A DNA stretch of 64,000 nt from Chryseosolibacter histidinae (GCF_018598225.1 NZ_JAHESF010000003.1:186001-250000); one strand, 5' to 3'; positions 45,560-53,574 are shown, counted from the stretch's first letter. Made by a program: numbers and translations. The notes: generated by a model from the letters alone, not told the origin.

Positions 45560-46252
45560 ATGAACACAACAGCCTTCGAGCCACACGTGCTCCACACCCA
45601 CAAGATCACGAAGTATTTCTACGAACCTGACAAGTTCCAGGTGCTGAAGGAGATCGACCTTACGGTTCACAAGGGTGAGTTCCTGTCGCTGGTAGGAAAA
45701 TCGGGTTGTGGCAAATCTACGCTGATGTATGTGTTATCAACGATGGATACTGATTATGAGGGCGAGCTTGAGATCGCCGGTGTGAGGCTCACAGACAAAA
45801 CACAGAATGAGCTGGCGGCTTTTCGCAACAAGCATATCGGGTTTGTATTTCAGTTCCATTATCTGCTGCCGGAATTCACTACACTTCAGAACGTAATGAT
45901 TCCCGCGCTGAAGCTGGGAAAATATTCGCGCAAAGAAGTGGAGGATCGCGCTTACGCCAAGCTCGAGATGCTGGGCATGAAAGAGCATGCGCTGAAGCCA
46001 ACGTCGAAACTTTCGGGAGGGCAGCAGCAGCGGGTGGCTATTGCCAGGGCACTGATCAACGACCCGGACATCATCATGGGTGATGAGCCTACGGGTAACC
46101 TGGACTCATACAATACACACGTGGTGTTCGATATTTTCCAGGAGCTCACCCACACCTACAAACAAACCATCATTGCTGTAACGCACGATGAAGAGTTTGC
46201 CCGGAAATCGGACCGGATCGTGGAAATGAGCGACGGCCATATTGTACGATAA
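45560..46252 (+). CDS. ABC transporter ATP-binding protein (MacB/LolD type)
   Basis: ATPase subunit, 230 residues. Walker [10 protein letters not shown] (46-54), Q-loop near [13 protein letters not shown], signature LSGGQ (151-155), Walker B with D175-E176 and the switch H209 in VTHDEEFA. The LolD/MacB class is indicated by the [21 protein letters not shown] segment. It should power the permease encoded upstream. An internal promoter may exist because of the repeat-filled gap. Confidence 0.94.
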   Translation: MNTTAFEPHVLHTHKITKYFYEPDKFQVLKEIDLTVHKGEFLSLVGKSGCGKSTLMYVLSTMDTDYEGELEIAGVRLTDKTQNELAAFRNKHIGFVFQFHYLLPEFTTLQNVMIPALKLGKYSRKEVEDRAYAKLEMLGMKEHALKPTSKLSGGQQQRVAIARALINDPDIIMGDEPTGNLDSYNTHVVFDIFQELTHTYKQTIIAVTHDEEFARKSDRIVEMSDGHIVR

Positions 46253-46328
46253 AAATTTGCAGAAAACCTGAAAATAATACATAGGGGTAAACGACTCTTC
46301 AATTGTCTCGTATACAAATGAAAAAGTT

Positions 46329-46481
46329 ATGGTAAACAATATTTCTCTGCGACCGAATCCTGTTACCGTTTCCTATTTAAACCATTTTCAGGTGGCCCAG
46401 ATCAATTTCAACCTGTTTATCAGGGAGGAGCGGATCTTAAAACGAAGAAGGAAGAACAAAAACCATCTGAAAGTTGCATGA
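46329..46481 (+). CDS. Possible 50-residue basic small protein coupled to the monooxygenase
   Basis: A short frame, MVNNISLRPNPVTVSYLNHF then about 30 residues ending in a very basic tail (RILKRRRKNKNHLKVA). Its TGA stop overlaps the ATG of the next gene as ATGA, the usual sign of translational coupling. I recognise no family. A five-codon upstream frame (ATGAAAAAGTTATGGTAA, at 46317) overlaps its start. It could be a small regulator, or a leader peptide for the monooxygenase gene; chance cannot be excluded. Confidence 0.4.
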   Translation: MVNNISLRPNPVTVSYLNHFQVAQINFNLFIREERILKRRRKNKNHLKVA

Positions 46482-47635
46482 CAACGCAAAAATTTGCCAT
46501 TGTTGGCGGAGGCATCGGAGGCCTGACCACGGCCATCGCGCTTCAAAAAAAAGGATTTGATGTTACTGTTTATGAAAACGCTCCCACCATTAAACCATTG
46601 GGTGCGGGACTCGCGCTGGCAGCCAATGCCGTAAAAGCGCTGATAGAAATTGGTATCGGTGATGAAGTGCTGCGGGCCGGAAAAGTGATGAAAGCCGTCT
46701 GCATCAAAGACGAGCAGGGAAGCCTTCTCACCGCCACCGATGCCGAAAAGCTCAGCCTGCGGTTCGGTATCATCAACAACTTCACCATCCACCGTGCTGA
46801 CCTGCACCGTACGCTGATCGAGCAACTGAAGCCGGGCACCCTCCAGCTCAACAAAGGATGCACCGATCTCAAACAACACGCATCCGGCATTACCCTCACC
46901 TTCAACGACGGCTCGCAGGCAAACGCTGACTATCTCATCGCCGCTGACGGTATCCACTCCGTTGTGCGTAAAAAATTATTACCCGGAAGTCAGCCACGGT
47001 ATGCGGGCTACACTTGCTGGCGTGCCGTGATCGACGACATTCCCGGAAATGTGAACATGGACGAGACCTCCGAGAGCTGGGGCCAGGGAAGCAGGTTCGG
47101 CATCGCACCGCTGGAAGGCAACCGCGTTTACTGGTACGCATGCCTCAATGCCCACGCCAATGACCCGGCCATGCGCTCGTTCGGTATTCCTGAACTGCTC
47201 GCTCATTTCGGCGGATTTCATTCTCCCGTGGCCGACATCCTGAAGAAAACAAAAAAAGAACAGCTCATCTGGGGCGATATCCTGGACCTGAAGCCTCTCA
47301 AGAAATTTGCATTCGGTAACATCGTGCTGATCGGTGACGCCGCACACGCCACCACACCCAACCTGGGTCAGGGCGCCTGCATGGCCATTGAAGACGCTGC
47401 CGTGCTCTCGAATTGCCTGGAGCAGTATAATGCGGTAGAAGAAGCTTTTGTAGCCTTTGAAACAAAAAGGATCGCCCGCACCACCAAGATCGTGAACACT
47501 TCGCGCGCCATCGGAAAGATCGCGCATTGGAAAAATCCGCTGCTCACCCGGCTGCGCAACACGCTGGTGAAGCTCACACCACCGGCTGTCGCCGAAAAGC
47601 AGGTGAAGTTCCTTACGGATGTTTCGTTTACTTAG
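46478..47635 (+). CDS. FAD-dependent monooxygenase (PHBH fold)
   Basis: Class A flavoprotein monooxygenase of 385 residues. The Rossmann FAD motif is GGGIGG (10-15), the DG motif DGIHSVVR (157-164) and the GD motif GDAAHATTPNLGQG (286-299). Length and these motifs fit the UbiH/TetX/salicylate hydroxylase-like group; the substrate cannot be told. Its start overlaps the small frame before it, and a LytS kinase follows. The C-terminal stretch RTLVKLTPPAVAEKQ is ordinary for the family. Confidence 0.92.
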   Translation: MTTQKFAIVGGGIGGLTTAIALQKKGFDVTVYENAPTIKPLGAGLALAANAVKALIEIGIGDEVLRAGKVMKAVCIKDEQGSLLTATDAEKLSLRFGIINNFTIHRADLHRTLIEQLKPGTLQLNKGCTDLKQHASGITLTFNDGSQANADYLIAADGIHSVVRKKLLPGSQPRYAGYTCWRAVIDDIPGNVNMDETSESWGQGSRFGIAPLEGNRVYWYACLNAHANDPAMRSFGIPELLAHFGGFHSPVADILKKTKKEQLIWGDILDLKPLKKFAFGNIVLIGDAAHATTPNLGQGACMAIEDAAVLSNCLEQYNAVEEAFVAFETKRIARTTKIVNTSRAIGKIAHWKNPLLTRLRNTLVKLTPPAVAEKQVKFLTDVSFT

Positions 47636-47701
47636 ATCAGCGTGCCTAAAAAGAGAAGATCGCATCACAAAAATTGTGATATTGCATCCTGTTTACGCAA
47701 T

Positions 47702-48718
47702 ATGCTGGGATACAAAGACCGCTGGCAATTCTTCAGGACGTATGGCATCATTACGGTGCTCCTTTTTTGGGGCGGCTTTGTGCGATGGCTTAACTTTCCG
47801 GAATTCGGAACGCGGTTTCACACATTCCTGTTCTTCACGTCCATCCCGCTGACCATTGTTTTCTGGGAATCGCTTCGGCTGGTGAACAACTGGCTGAATG
47901 TTAAATATCCGTTCGAGCGCAACCTCACAGGCCGCATCGCATTGCAGCTGATCATCGGTGCAGCCATCGGCCTCGGCATAAGGCTTATCATCTACAAATG
48001 GGCGGAGCCGCTGTTGCCGTTCAAGCTCGACAAAATGTTCGCCGCCGTAACCTGGCCGCTGTACGCGATCTTTACCATGGGCGTGAACCTCGGATTCTTC
48101 ACCGTGTATTTCATCGGACGATGGAAAGAATCGATCATAAAAGCCGAACGCCTCGAAAAGGAAAAATCGCAGGTGCAGTTCGACAACCTCAAAAACCAGC
48201 TCAACCCACACTTCCTTTTCAACGCGCTCACGTCGCTCAACAGCCTCATCTTCGAAAACCAGCAGCTGGCTTCCGCATTCCTGCAACAACTCTCGAAAGT
48301 ATACCGCTATGTGCTGCAGAACAAAGACAAGAACTTTGTGCTGCTGTCTACGGAGCTCGATTTTATTTCTCACTATGTGATGCTGCTCGAGACGCGTTTC
48401 CAGGGCGCCCTGAAGATCAACTTCAAGGTGAATGACGAAGCCCGGGAGAAAGCTATTGTTCCAGTAACGCTGCAGGTGCTCATCGAAAATGCCATCAAGC
48501 ACAACATCGTTGACAAAGACAAGAAGCTGACCATCGATGTGCTCACTGTAGGCGATTACCTCATTGTAAGCAACAACCTGCAGGTGCGTAAAACGGTTGA
48601 AACATCGAACAAGCAAGGCCTCGAGAACCTGCGTTCGCTTTACAGGTTCCTCACTGACAAACCCGTGATCATCGAACCTACCGCCGATCGTTTCTACGTC
48701 AAGATACCTTTGATCTGA
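47702..48718 (+). CDS. LytS-family sensor histidine kinase
   Basis: Membrane kinase of 338 residues from the ATG at 47702; a GTG at 47642 would add 20 residues. About four TM helices lie at 12-30, 40-60, 78-98 and 115-138. The phospho-acceptor is H170 in LNPHFLFNALTSL, the N-box VLIENAIKHN and a short ATPase ending KQGLENLRSLYRFLTDKPV. Its natural partner is the LytTR regulator at 49842, but a GNAT gene and a repeat-framed four-helix-bundle gene lie between them. Confidence 0.93.
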   Translation: MLGYKDRWQFFRTYGIITVLLFWGGFVRWLNFPEFGTRFHTFLFFTSIPLTIVFWESLRLVNNWLNVKYPFERNLTGRIALQLIIGAAIGLGIRLIIYKWAEPLLPFKLDKMFAAVTWPLYAIFTMGVNLGFFTVYFIGRWKESIIKAERLEKEKSQVQFDNLKNQLNPHFLFNALTSLNSLIFENQQLASAFLQQLSKVYRYVLQNKDKNFVLLSTELDFISHYVMLLETRFQGALKINFKVNDEAREKAIVPVTLQVLIENAIKHNIVDKDKKLTIDVLTVGDYLIVSNNLQVRKTVETSNKQGLENLRSLYRFLTDKPVIIEPTADRFYVKIPLI

Positions 48719-48727
48719 TTTCCACTT

Positions 48728-49252
48728 ATGTATATCCGTACCGCCGAACTGACCGACCTTGCCGCTATCAAAAAACTGTATCAGGCTGTTGCCCTCGCCG
48801 GCACCGGCATTGCCAGGCTGGAACACGAGGTCACCGACGAATACATTCACAACTTCATCACCCGCAGTCTCTCCTCAGGCCTGATCATTGTGGCGGAACA
48901 TCCGGAAAACAAAAATGAGATCGTGGCAGAGATACATGCTTACAAACCTGGCATCAAGGTGTTCGATCATGTTCTTTCCGAGCTCACCATCGCCGTGCAC
49001 CCCGATTTCCAGGGAAAGAAGCTGGGCCGCACCATCTTCACCATTTTTCTCGAAGAAGTGGGCTTACATCGCCCCGACATCGGCAAAGTAGAGCTCATCG
49101 CCAGGGAAAGCAATACCAAGGCCATCGCGCTCTATCAGTCCATGGGCTTCCGCATCGAAGGCCGCTTGGAAATGCGCCTTAAAACGGCAGATGGTCTCTA
49201 CGAAGCCGATATTCCCATGGGGTGGCAGAATCCCAACTTCGAATTCGATTGA
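48728..49252 (+). CDS. GNAT-family N-acetyltransferase
   Basis: Acetyl-CoA-dependent transferase of 174 residues. The acetyl-CoA loop is HPDFQGKKLGRTIF (Q/RxxGxG/A type) and the C-terminal motif is ESNTKAIALYQSMGFRIEGR, typical of RimI/L-like members. The acceptor is unknown. It begins 9 bp after the kinase stop, so it is probably cotranscribed with it. Just after its stop the iterated-word repeat begins. Confidence 0.9.
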   Translation: MYIRTAELTDLAAIKKLYQAVALAGTGIARLEHEVTDEYIHNFITRSLSSGLIIVAEHPENKNEIVAEIHAYKPGIKVFDHVLSELTIAVHPDFQGKKLGRTIFTIFLEEVGLHRPDIGKVELIARESNTKAIALYQSMGFRIEGRLEMRLKTADGLYEADIPMGWQNPNFEFD

Positions 49253-49253
49253 A

Positions 49254-49396
49254 GAGTCGACGGTCCACAGTCCACGGACCACGGCAGGTGGAGTAAAGGA
49301 GTTGATGAGTCAAAATTAATTCAGTAAATTAGTTAACAGTCCATCATGGAGCATCACGGTATCATGCCGTGAACCGTCGATGGTGGACTATGGACC
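49254..49396. repeat. Left flanking iterated-word repeat of the four-helix-bundle gene
   Basis: GTCGACGGTCCACAGTCCACGGACCACGG-type words occupy 49254-49288. Then come the hairpin TCACGG-TATCATG-CCGTGA (49354-49372) and further words GAACCGTCGATGGTGGACTATGGACC to 49396. GTCCACAGTCCACGG (49263-49277) is the exact inverse of 49811-49825. The 34 nt at 49363-49396 repeat directly at 49793-49826 with five differences. Confidence 0.8.
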
Positions 49397-49415
49397 ATTA
49401 AACAAAGAACCTCCT

Positions 49416-49769
49416 ATGCCATTCAAATTTGAAAAACTTGAAGTCTGGAAAGACTCAGTGGGGTTAACAGGTTTAGTAGACGATGTTGCTTCAAAGTTTC
49501 CAAACAAAGAGTTGTACGTTTTAACTTCGCAGATTAAACGTGCTGCGGATTCTGTTTCGCTGAATATTGCCGAAGGATCGACTGGTCAATCCAATCCAGA
49601 ATTTCAGAAATTCCTCGGGTATTCGATCCGTTCTGCAGTAGAGATCATCGGTTGTATCTACATTGCCAAAAGAAGAAAGATCATTTCCAATGAAGACTTT
49701 CAGGAAATCTATAATTTTACTGATAAGATTGTAAAGCGTATACAGGCACTACGCAGAACCATCAACTAA
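49416..49769 (+). CDS. Four-helix-bundle protein (S23 / 23S rRNA intervening-sequence protein family)
   Basis: A 117-residue protein of the TIGR02436-type four-helix-bundle family. The opening FEKLEVWKDSVGL, the core LTSQIKRAADSVSLNIAEGSTGQSNPEFQKFLGYSIRSAVEI and the helical tail are diagnostic. The ATG at 49416 is chosen because the upstream frame crosses the repeat. Relatives occur in 23S rRNA intervening sequences and as the Avd accessory of diversity-generating retroelements; here there is no rRNA and no reverse transcriptase nearby. The gene is visibly AT-richer than its neighbours, is framed by word repeats on both sides and interrupts a kinase-GNAT-regulator operon, all of which suggest insertion. 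Confidence 0.93.
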   Translation: MPFKFEKLEVWKDSVGLTGLVDDVASKFPNKELYVLTSQIKRAADSVSLNIAEGSTGQSNPEFQKFLGYSIRSAVEIIGCIYIAKRRKIISNEDFQEIYNFTDKIVKRIQALRRTIN

Positions 49770-49792
49770 ACCAGCTGTCGACTAACACACAA

Positions 49793-49831
49793 CATGCCGT
49801 GGACCGTCGACCGTGGACTGTGGACTCTTGA
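49793..49831. repeat. Right flanking iterated-word repeat of the four-helix-bundle gene
   Basis: CATGCCGTGGACCGTCGACC and following words repeat the left flank (49363-49396) directly at 29 of 34 positions. CCGTGGACTGTGGAC at 49811-49825 is the exact inverse of 49263-49277. The repeat ends 11 bp before the ATG of the LytTR regulator, so it forms most of that gene's leader. Confidence 0.8.
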
Positions 49832-49841
49832 TCTATTTACC

Positions 49842-50597
49842 ATGAAACTACTCATCATTGAAGACGAACCCCTCGTAGCAAGGGATCTGGAGAACCTGCT
49901 CAAACGTATTGAACCTTCTGCCAGGATCGAAGCTACACTCTCGAGTGTGGATGCTGCGAAGAAATGGTTTTCGGATCATACGTTCCCCGATCTCATCCTG
50001 TCTGACATTCAACTCTCTGACGGCATCAGCTTCGACATCTTCGAAAACCTGTACCTCGCCTGCCCCATCATCTTCACCACGGCATACGATGACTACGCTA
50101 TCCGCGCTTTCAAGCTCAACAGCATCGACTACCTGCTGAAACCCATTGACGGCAACGAGCTCTCTGCCGCGCTTGCCAAATACAGGGCACTGAGCTCCGA
50201 GAACATCATCGCCGAGCAGCTGAAGTCGCTCATGAGCAACTGGAACCAGCAACCGCATAAAAAATACAAAGAGCGCTTCCTCACGCTCCATCGCAACACA
50301 CTTATTCCTGTAACACAGCAGGAGGTTGCTTTTTTCCACAAAGAAGAGCTGATCTACCTGCATACGCTGGCCAACGAAAAGTACATCAGCGATCACCAGA
50401 CCATGGACGAGATCGAAGGACTGCTTGATCCAGCGCTTTTCTTCAGGGTAAACCGGCAATACATTCTGCACATCCAGTCTATCGGGCGCATCACAACCAC
50501 ACACAAAGGCCTTACGGTGAAATTGAAGCCGCCCTTCAATAACGAGATCGATATCAGCCGCGAGAAAGCGGTAGCGTTTAAGCAGTGGGTGGGGTGA
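49842..50597 (+). CDS. LytTR-type response regulator
   Basis: Response regulator of 251 residues from the ATG at 49842; the open frame upstream is repeat sequence. Receiver with E7/D8 acidic pair, phospho-acceptor D55 in LILSDIQLS and the conserved LLKPI near 103. The LytTR domain (about 145-248) holds LTLHRNTLIPVTQQEVAFFHKEELIYLHT and FFRVNRQYILHIQSIGRI. Expected partner of the LytS kinase at 47702. A long palindrome directly follows its stop. Confidence 0.94.
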   Translation: MKLLIIEDEPLVARDLENLLKRIEPSARIEATLSSVDAAKKWFSDHTFPDLILSDIQLSDGISFDIFENLYLACPIIFTTAYDDYAIRAFKLNSIDYLLKPIDGNELSAALAKYRALSSENIIAEQLKSLMSNWNQQPHKKYKERFLTLHRNTLIPVTQQEVAFFHKEELIYLHTLANEKYISDHQTMDEIEGLLDPALFFRVNRQYILHIQSIGRITTTHKGLTVKLKPPFNNEIDISREKAVAFKQWVG

Positions 50598-50645
50598 CCA
50601 CCTCACCCAACCCTCTCCTGGGAGGAGAGGGCTAGGGTGAGGTGG
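50598..50645. terminator. 48-bp palindrome between convergent genes
   Basis: CCACCTCACCC then CCCTCTCC on the left pair with GGAGAGGG then GGGTGAGGTGG on the right, around a TGGGA centre. The element starts at the base after the regulator's stop and runs through the stop codon and last four sense codons of the minus-strand phosphatase gene. It likely serves as a bidirectional terminator; its sequence resembles palindromes scattered in many bacterial genomes. Confidence 0.75.
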
Positions 50646-51567
50646 GAAAGCTGTCGCTATAGTACAGGTTGATGTTGTTTGCCTTCAGCATTTGTTCGTA
50701 CTTCTTCAGGAGCACACGATCTTCTTTTTTATCGATCACTTTTCTGATGATGATGTCGGTGATGTTTTGTGGAAATTGTTCTGCTGCTTCGAGATAAATG
50801 ATCAGGTCCTGCTGGGTGTTGTCGCCCATGAGCACAAATTTCTTGTCGGGAAAAAGTACGATCACATCTTTTAATGTTTGCTGCTTGTGAACGTTGCGCA
50901 GGGGGAACTTCACATTCCAGAGCACATCCCATAACCTCCGCATTTTTTTGAGGAACAGCGGTCCTGGTGGAAAGTTATTGTACATCAAAAACCGGTAGAT
51001 GAGCGGATAAAGATTTTGTTCACTGTTGGAGAGATAAATGGAGGCGGCTCCGGAGCGGGTGAAACCGTACAACACCTCCTGCATGTGCAGCACCGCTTTT
51101 CGTTTCTCCACGGCCGTGAACATCAACGTTCTGAATTTCCGGAGCTTCCGGTAAATGAACGAGTGCATCAGGGTGTCGTCGATATCGGATACCACGATCA
51201 CATCTTTGGCTACCTCCTGCACCTCGAGCGGGTAAAGGTCTTCCACCATCTTCACCTCCGCGCCGGAGGCCAGCACTACTTTCCGCAGCACCGACTGCTT
51301 CAGCATCACGGGTGTGGCCATATAGAACGAGCCATAAGCATCCGTTTTGGCACGAACCTCGGCCTTATCGAAGATCAGCACAATGTATTGATCGGCATAA
51401 GGTTTTGTTCTGTACAATCTTACGAGTGTGCGCAATGTTTTTCTGCGACTGTAATCGCGGAAGCTGAAGTCGCTGATCGTGGTATAGGTGAGCTGCCCGG
51501 AGATCAGCGTGGCGCTGTTGCCGGCCAGGGCATGGAAGCTGAGCAGTATGGGAAGCCGTTGTGTCAT
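50632..51567 (-). CDS. App1-like phosphatidate phosphatase (DUF2183)
   Basis: HAD-superfamily phosphatase of 311 residues related to yeast App1, which dephosphorylates phosphatidate to diacylglycerol. The catalytic DxDxT motif is D128-I-D130-D-T132 in VVSDIDDTLMHS. YLSNSEQNLYP and FPPGPLFLKK follow as in the family, and the third motif is VLMGDNTQQD. An N-terminal beta domain (about 20-110) precedes the phosphatase domain. It overlaps by 4 bp the upstream lipid kinase gene. The last residues (FPTSP) are encoded by the palindrome that ends the gene, so the natural C terminus may have been changed by it. Confidence 0.9.
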   Translation of the reverse strand: MTQRLPILLSFHALAGNSATLISGQLTYTTISDFSFRDYSRRKTLRTLVRLYRTKPYADQYIVLIFDKAEVRAKTDAYGSFYMATPVMLKQSVLRKVVLASGAEVKMVEDLYPLEVQEVAKDVIVVSDIDDTLMHSFIYRKLRKFRTLMFTAVEKRKAVLHMQEVLYGFTRSGAASIYLSNSEQNLYPLIYRFLMYNNFPPGPLFLKKMRRLWDVLWNVKFPLRNVHKQQTLKDVIVLFPDKKFVLMGDNTQQDLIIYLEAAEQFPQNITDIIIRKVIDKKEDRVLLKKYEQMLKANNINLYYSDSFPTSP

Positions 51568-52436
51568 GGTATGAGCAGCTTGACGGCAGCAGGTATGATC
51601 TCCACTTTCAGCGAATCGACAGCACCCATGTATTCGCCATCGATCTGGAAATCCATTTCGCCGCTGATGGAGATCTCCGCAGAAGTACAGGTGATCACAT
51701 CCGAGAACATATTCTTATCGATGAACACGTTGACGATGGTCAATCCCGCTTTGATGACTTCGTCCAGCGCGATCCGCGGCACATTGCAGATCTCGAACTT
51801 GCCATCCCAGACCTCACCTTCGGAGATATGAACGCCTGTTCCATATTTGTGCGCGTTGGCGAAGGCCAGCATGTAACCTTCTTTTTCGTAGGTGCCTTCA
51901 GGCGTTTTGATGGTGTAGCTCCGCAGCGGGCTTTCTTTGATGGAGCTCAGCAGGTGCTTGGCATAACCGATCATACCTTTCCGGTTCTCGGCGTCGTACT
52001 TTTTCACCATCAGGGCGTTCACCCCGATGTCGCCGAGGTGAATGCAAAGGTGCTGTCCGTTGAACTTCAGCAGATCGATCCTGATAAAATGCGTAGCTTC
52101 GATCACAGCGTCCACTGCCCTGACCGGATTCTGCGGAAAACCCAGTGCTGTAGCCAGGCCATTGGCAGACCCTAATGGCAGGATGCCCATCAGCGTTTCT
52201 GTTCTGATGAGGTTTCGGGCCACCAGTTGTACCGTGCCATCGCCTCCTCCGGCGATCACCCTGTCAGGCTTATATTCTGAGATCTGATGCCGGATTGCCT
52301 CATCGTCGTTCCTGCCGCGGGTGTAGAGGAATTTAAAATCAAAGCCCTTTTGCACGGCCATCTCGTGCACACGAAGCACAGCTTTATTGTTGCTTGTATT
52401 ACCGGAAGCGGGATTGACTACAAAAAGGATCTTCAT
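51564..52436 (-). CDS. Diacylglycerol kinase-like lipid kinase (YegS/DagK family)
   Basis: Soluble lipid kinase of 290 residues from the ATG at 52436 (MKILFVVNPASG); a longer frame to 52514 adds non-family residues. The motifs are VVNPASG at the start, the nucleotide-binding GGGDGT (63-68) and PLGSANGLATALG (87-99). The C-terminal domain has the family pattern DGKFEICNV and FQIDGEYMG. It is expected to phosphorylate diacylglycerol or another neutral lipid. Translation is coupled to the App1-like phosphatase (ATGA overlap), which would do the reverse reaction. Confidence 0.93.
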   Translation of the reverse strand: MKILFVVNPASGNTSNNKAVLRVHEMAVQKGFDFKFLYTRGRNDDEAIRHQISEYKPDRVIAGGGDGTVQLVARNLIRTETLMGILPLGSANGLATALGFPQNPVRAVDAVIEATHFIRIDLLKFNGQHLCIHLGDIGVNALMVKKYDAENRKGMIGYAKHLLSSIKESPLRSYTIKTPEGTYEKEGYMLAFANAHKYGTGVHISEGEVWDGKFEICNVPRIALDEVIKAGLTIVNVFIDKNMFSDVITCTSAEISISGEMDFQIDGEYMGAVDSLKVEIIPAAVKLLIP

Positions 52437-52614
52437 GTTCGTTAGCAGGGTCCAATCACGCTTGTACCTGAAAAAAATGTTCCCGAACACAGGGATCGGG
52501 CGAATGCCTAACACCCAATAGTACAGGACGGTAAATCATGTCTTTCCGGCAAAATTTGGTTGGTGTGGGCTTGATTATTGTTTAAATTCCTGCCGCTATT
52601 AATTTTCTATTTCA

Positions 52615-53544
52615 TTGAGAACTTTTGTGACGATCTTTTTCCTGGCTTTGGCAACGGCGCTTTCAGCCCAGGAAACTAAACCTTATGAACAGACCATTAC
52701 CGGAACTGCTGTAAAATTCAAGATGGTGCCGATTCCCGCAGGAAGCTTTACCATAGGAAGTCCGGCATCGGAAAAAGGACGGGATGCGGATGAAGGGCCG
52801 CAGAAAAAGGTAACGGTATCGGCTTTCTGGATGGGTGAACGTGAAGTGACCTTCGGCGAGTGGGATACGTTTTTCAAGAACATGGATGTGCCACAGACCA
52901 AAAGCATCGAGGTTGATGCCGTATCACGCCCCACTGCGCAGTACATAGACCTCACGTGGGGTATGGGCCGTGACGCCAAACAGCCCACCAACAGTATGAG
53001 CCAGCAGGCGGCCATTATGTACTGCAAGTGGCTTTATGAAAAGACCGGCGTGTTTTACAGGCTCCCCACCGAAGCCGAGTGGGAATATGCCTGTCGCGCG
53101 GGAAGCGGCCCTGACCTGAAGAACCTTACGGCGATCGGATACTTTAAAGGCAACAGCCAGGACAAATTTCATAAGACGGCCGAGCTGAAGCCCAACGCCT
53201 GGGGATTGTACGATATGCTGGGCAACGTGAGTGAGTGGACCCTCGATCAGTATGATCCCGCAGCTTACCAGAAGCTTGCCGACGGCGCTAAAGATCCCGT
53301 GGTGCCACCGGCATCAAAATATCCGAAGGTGGTTAGGGGTGGATCGTACATGGATGAGTCCGTTGAGTTGAGGTGTGCCAACCGGATCGCCTCCGATGCT
53401 TCGTGGAATGTGCGCGACCCGCAGATCCCCAAAAGCAAGTGGTGGCTGACGGATGGTATGTTCGTGGGCTTCCGCATTGTACGCCCCGGCCAGCAGCCTT
53501 CGAAAGAAGCGATTGAAAAGTTTTTCAACAGTTACCTGAAATAA
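52615..53544 (+). CDS. Secreted SUMF1/formylglycine-generating-enzyme-like protein
   Basis: A 309-residue exported protein with an FGE-sulfatase (SUMF1) domain. It starts with TTG, since no ATG gives the signal peptide MRTFVTIFFLALATALSAQ. Motifs: MVPIPAGSFTIGSP (38-50), LPTEAEWEYAC (150-160), GNVSEW (203-208), VVRGGSYMD and VGFRIVRP. The catalytic copper-binding Cys pair of true FGE is not evident, so it is more likely a SUMF1-fold binding or structural protein (as GldJ/GldK are) than a sulfatase-activating enzyme. It precedes an oxidoreductase gene by 30 bp. Confidence 0.85.
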   Translation: MRTFVTIFFLALATALSAQETKPYEQTITGTAVKFKMVPIPAGSFTIGSPASEKGRDADEGPQKKVTVSAFWMGEREVTFGEWDTFFKNMDVPQTKSIEVDAVSRPTAQYIDLTWGMGRDAKQPTNSMSQQAAIMYCKWLYEKTGVFYRLPTEAEWEYACRAGSGPDLKNLTAIGYFKGNSQDKFHKTAELKPNAWGLYDMLGNVSEWTLDQYDPAAYQKLADGAKDPVVPPASKYPKVVRGGSYMDESVELRCANRIASDASWNVRDPQIPKSKWWLTDGMFVGFRIVRPGQQPSKEAIEKFFNSYLK

Positions 53545-53574
53545 TATCTATCCAATTGATCTAAACCTTTAGTT

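Noticed and set aside
47693-48850. 385-residue minus-strand frame across the LytS kinase gene
   Set aside because: It is an antisense shadow of a kinase with intact PHFLFN and N-box motifs; the composition (many Val, Glu, His runs) is typical of an antisense frame.
49416-49769. 23S rRNA intervening sequence, suggested by the S23-like protein
   Set aside because: There is no rRNA sequence near; the gene lies between protein-coding genes of an operon.
49254-49831. Diversity-generating retroelement suggested by the four-helix-bundle (Avd-like) protein
   Set aside because: No reverse transcriptase and no template/variable repeat pair are present in the window; the flanking repeats are short iterated words, not a TR/VR pair.
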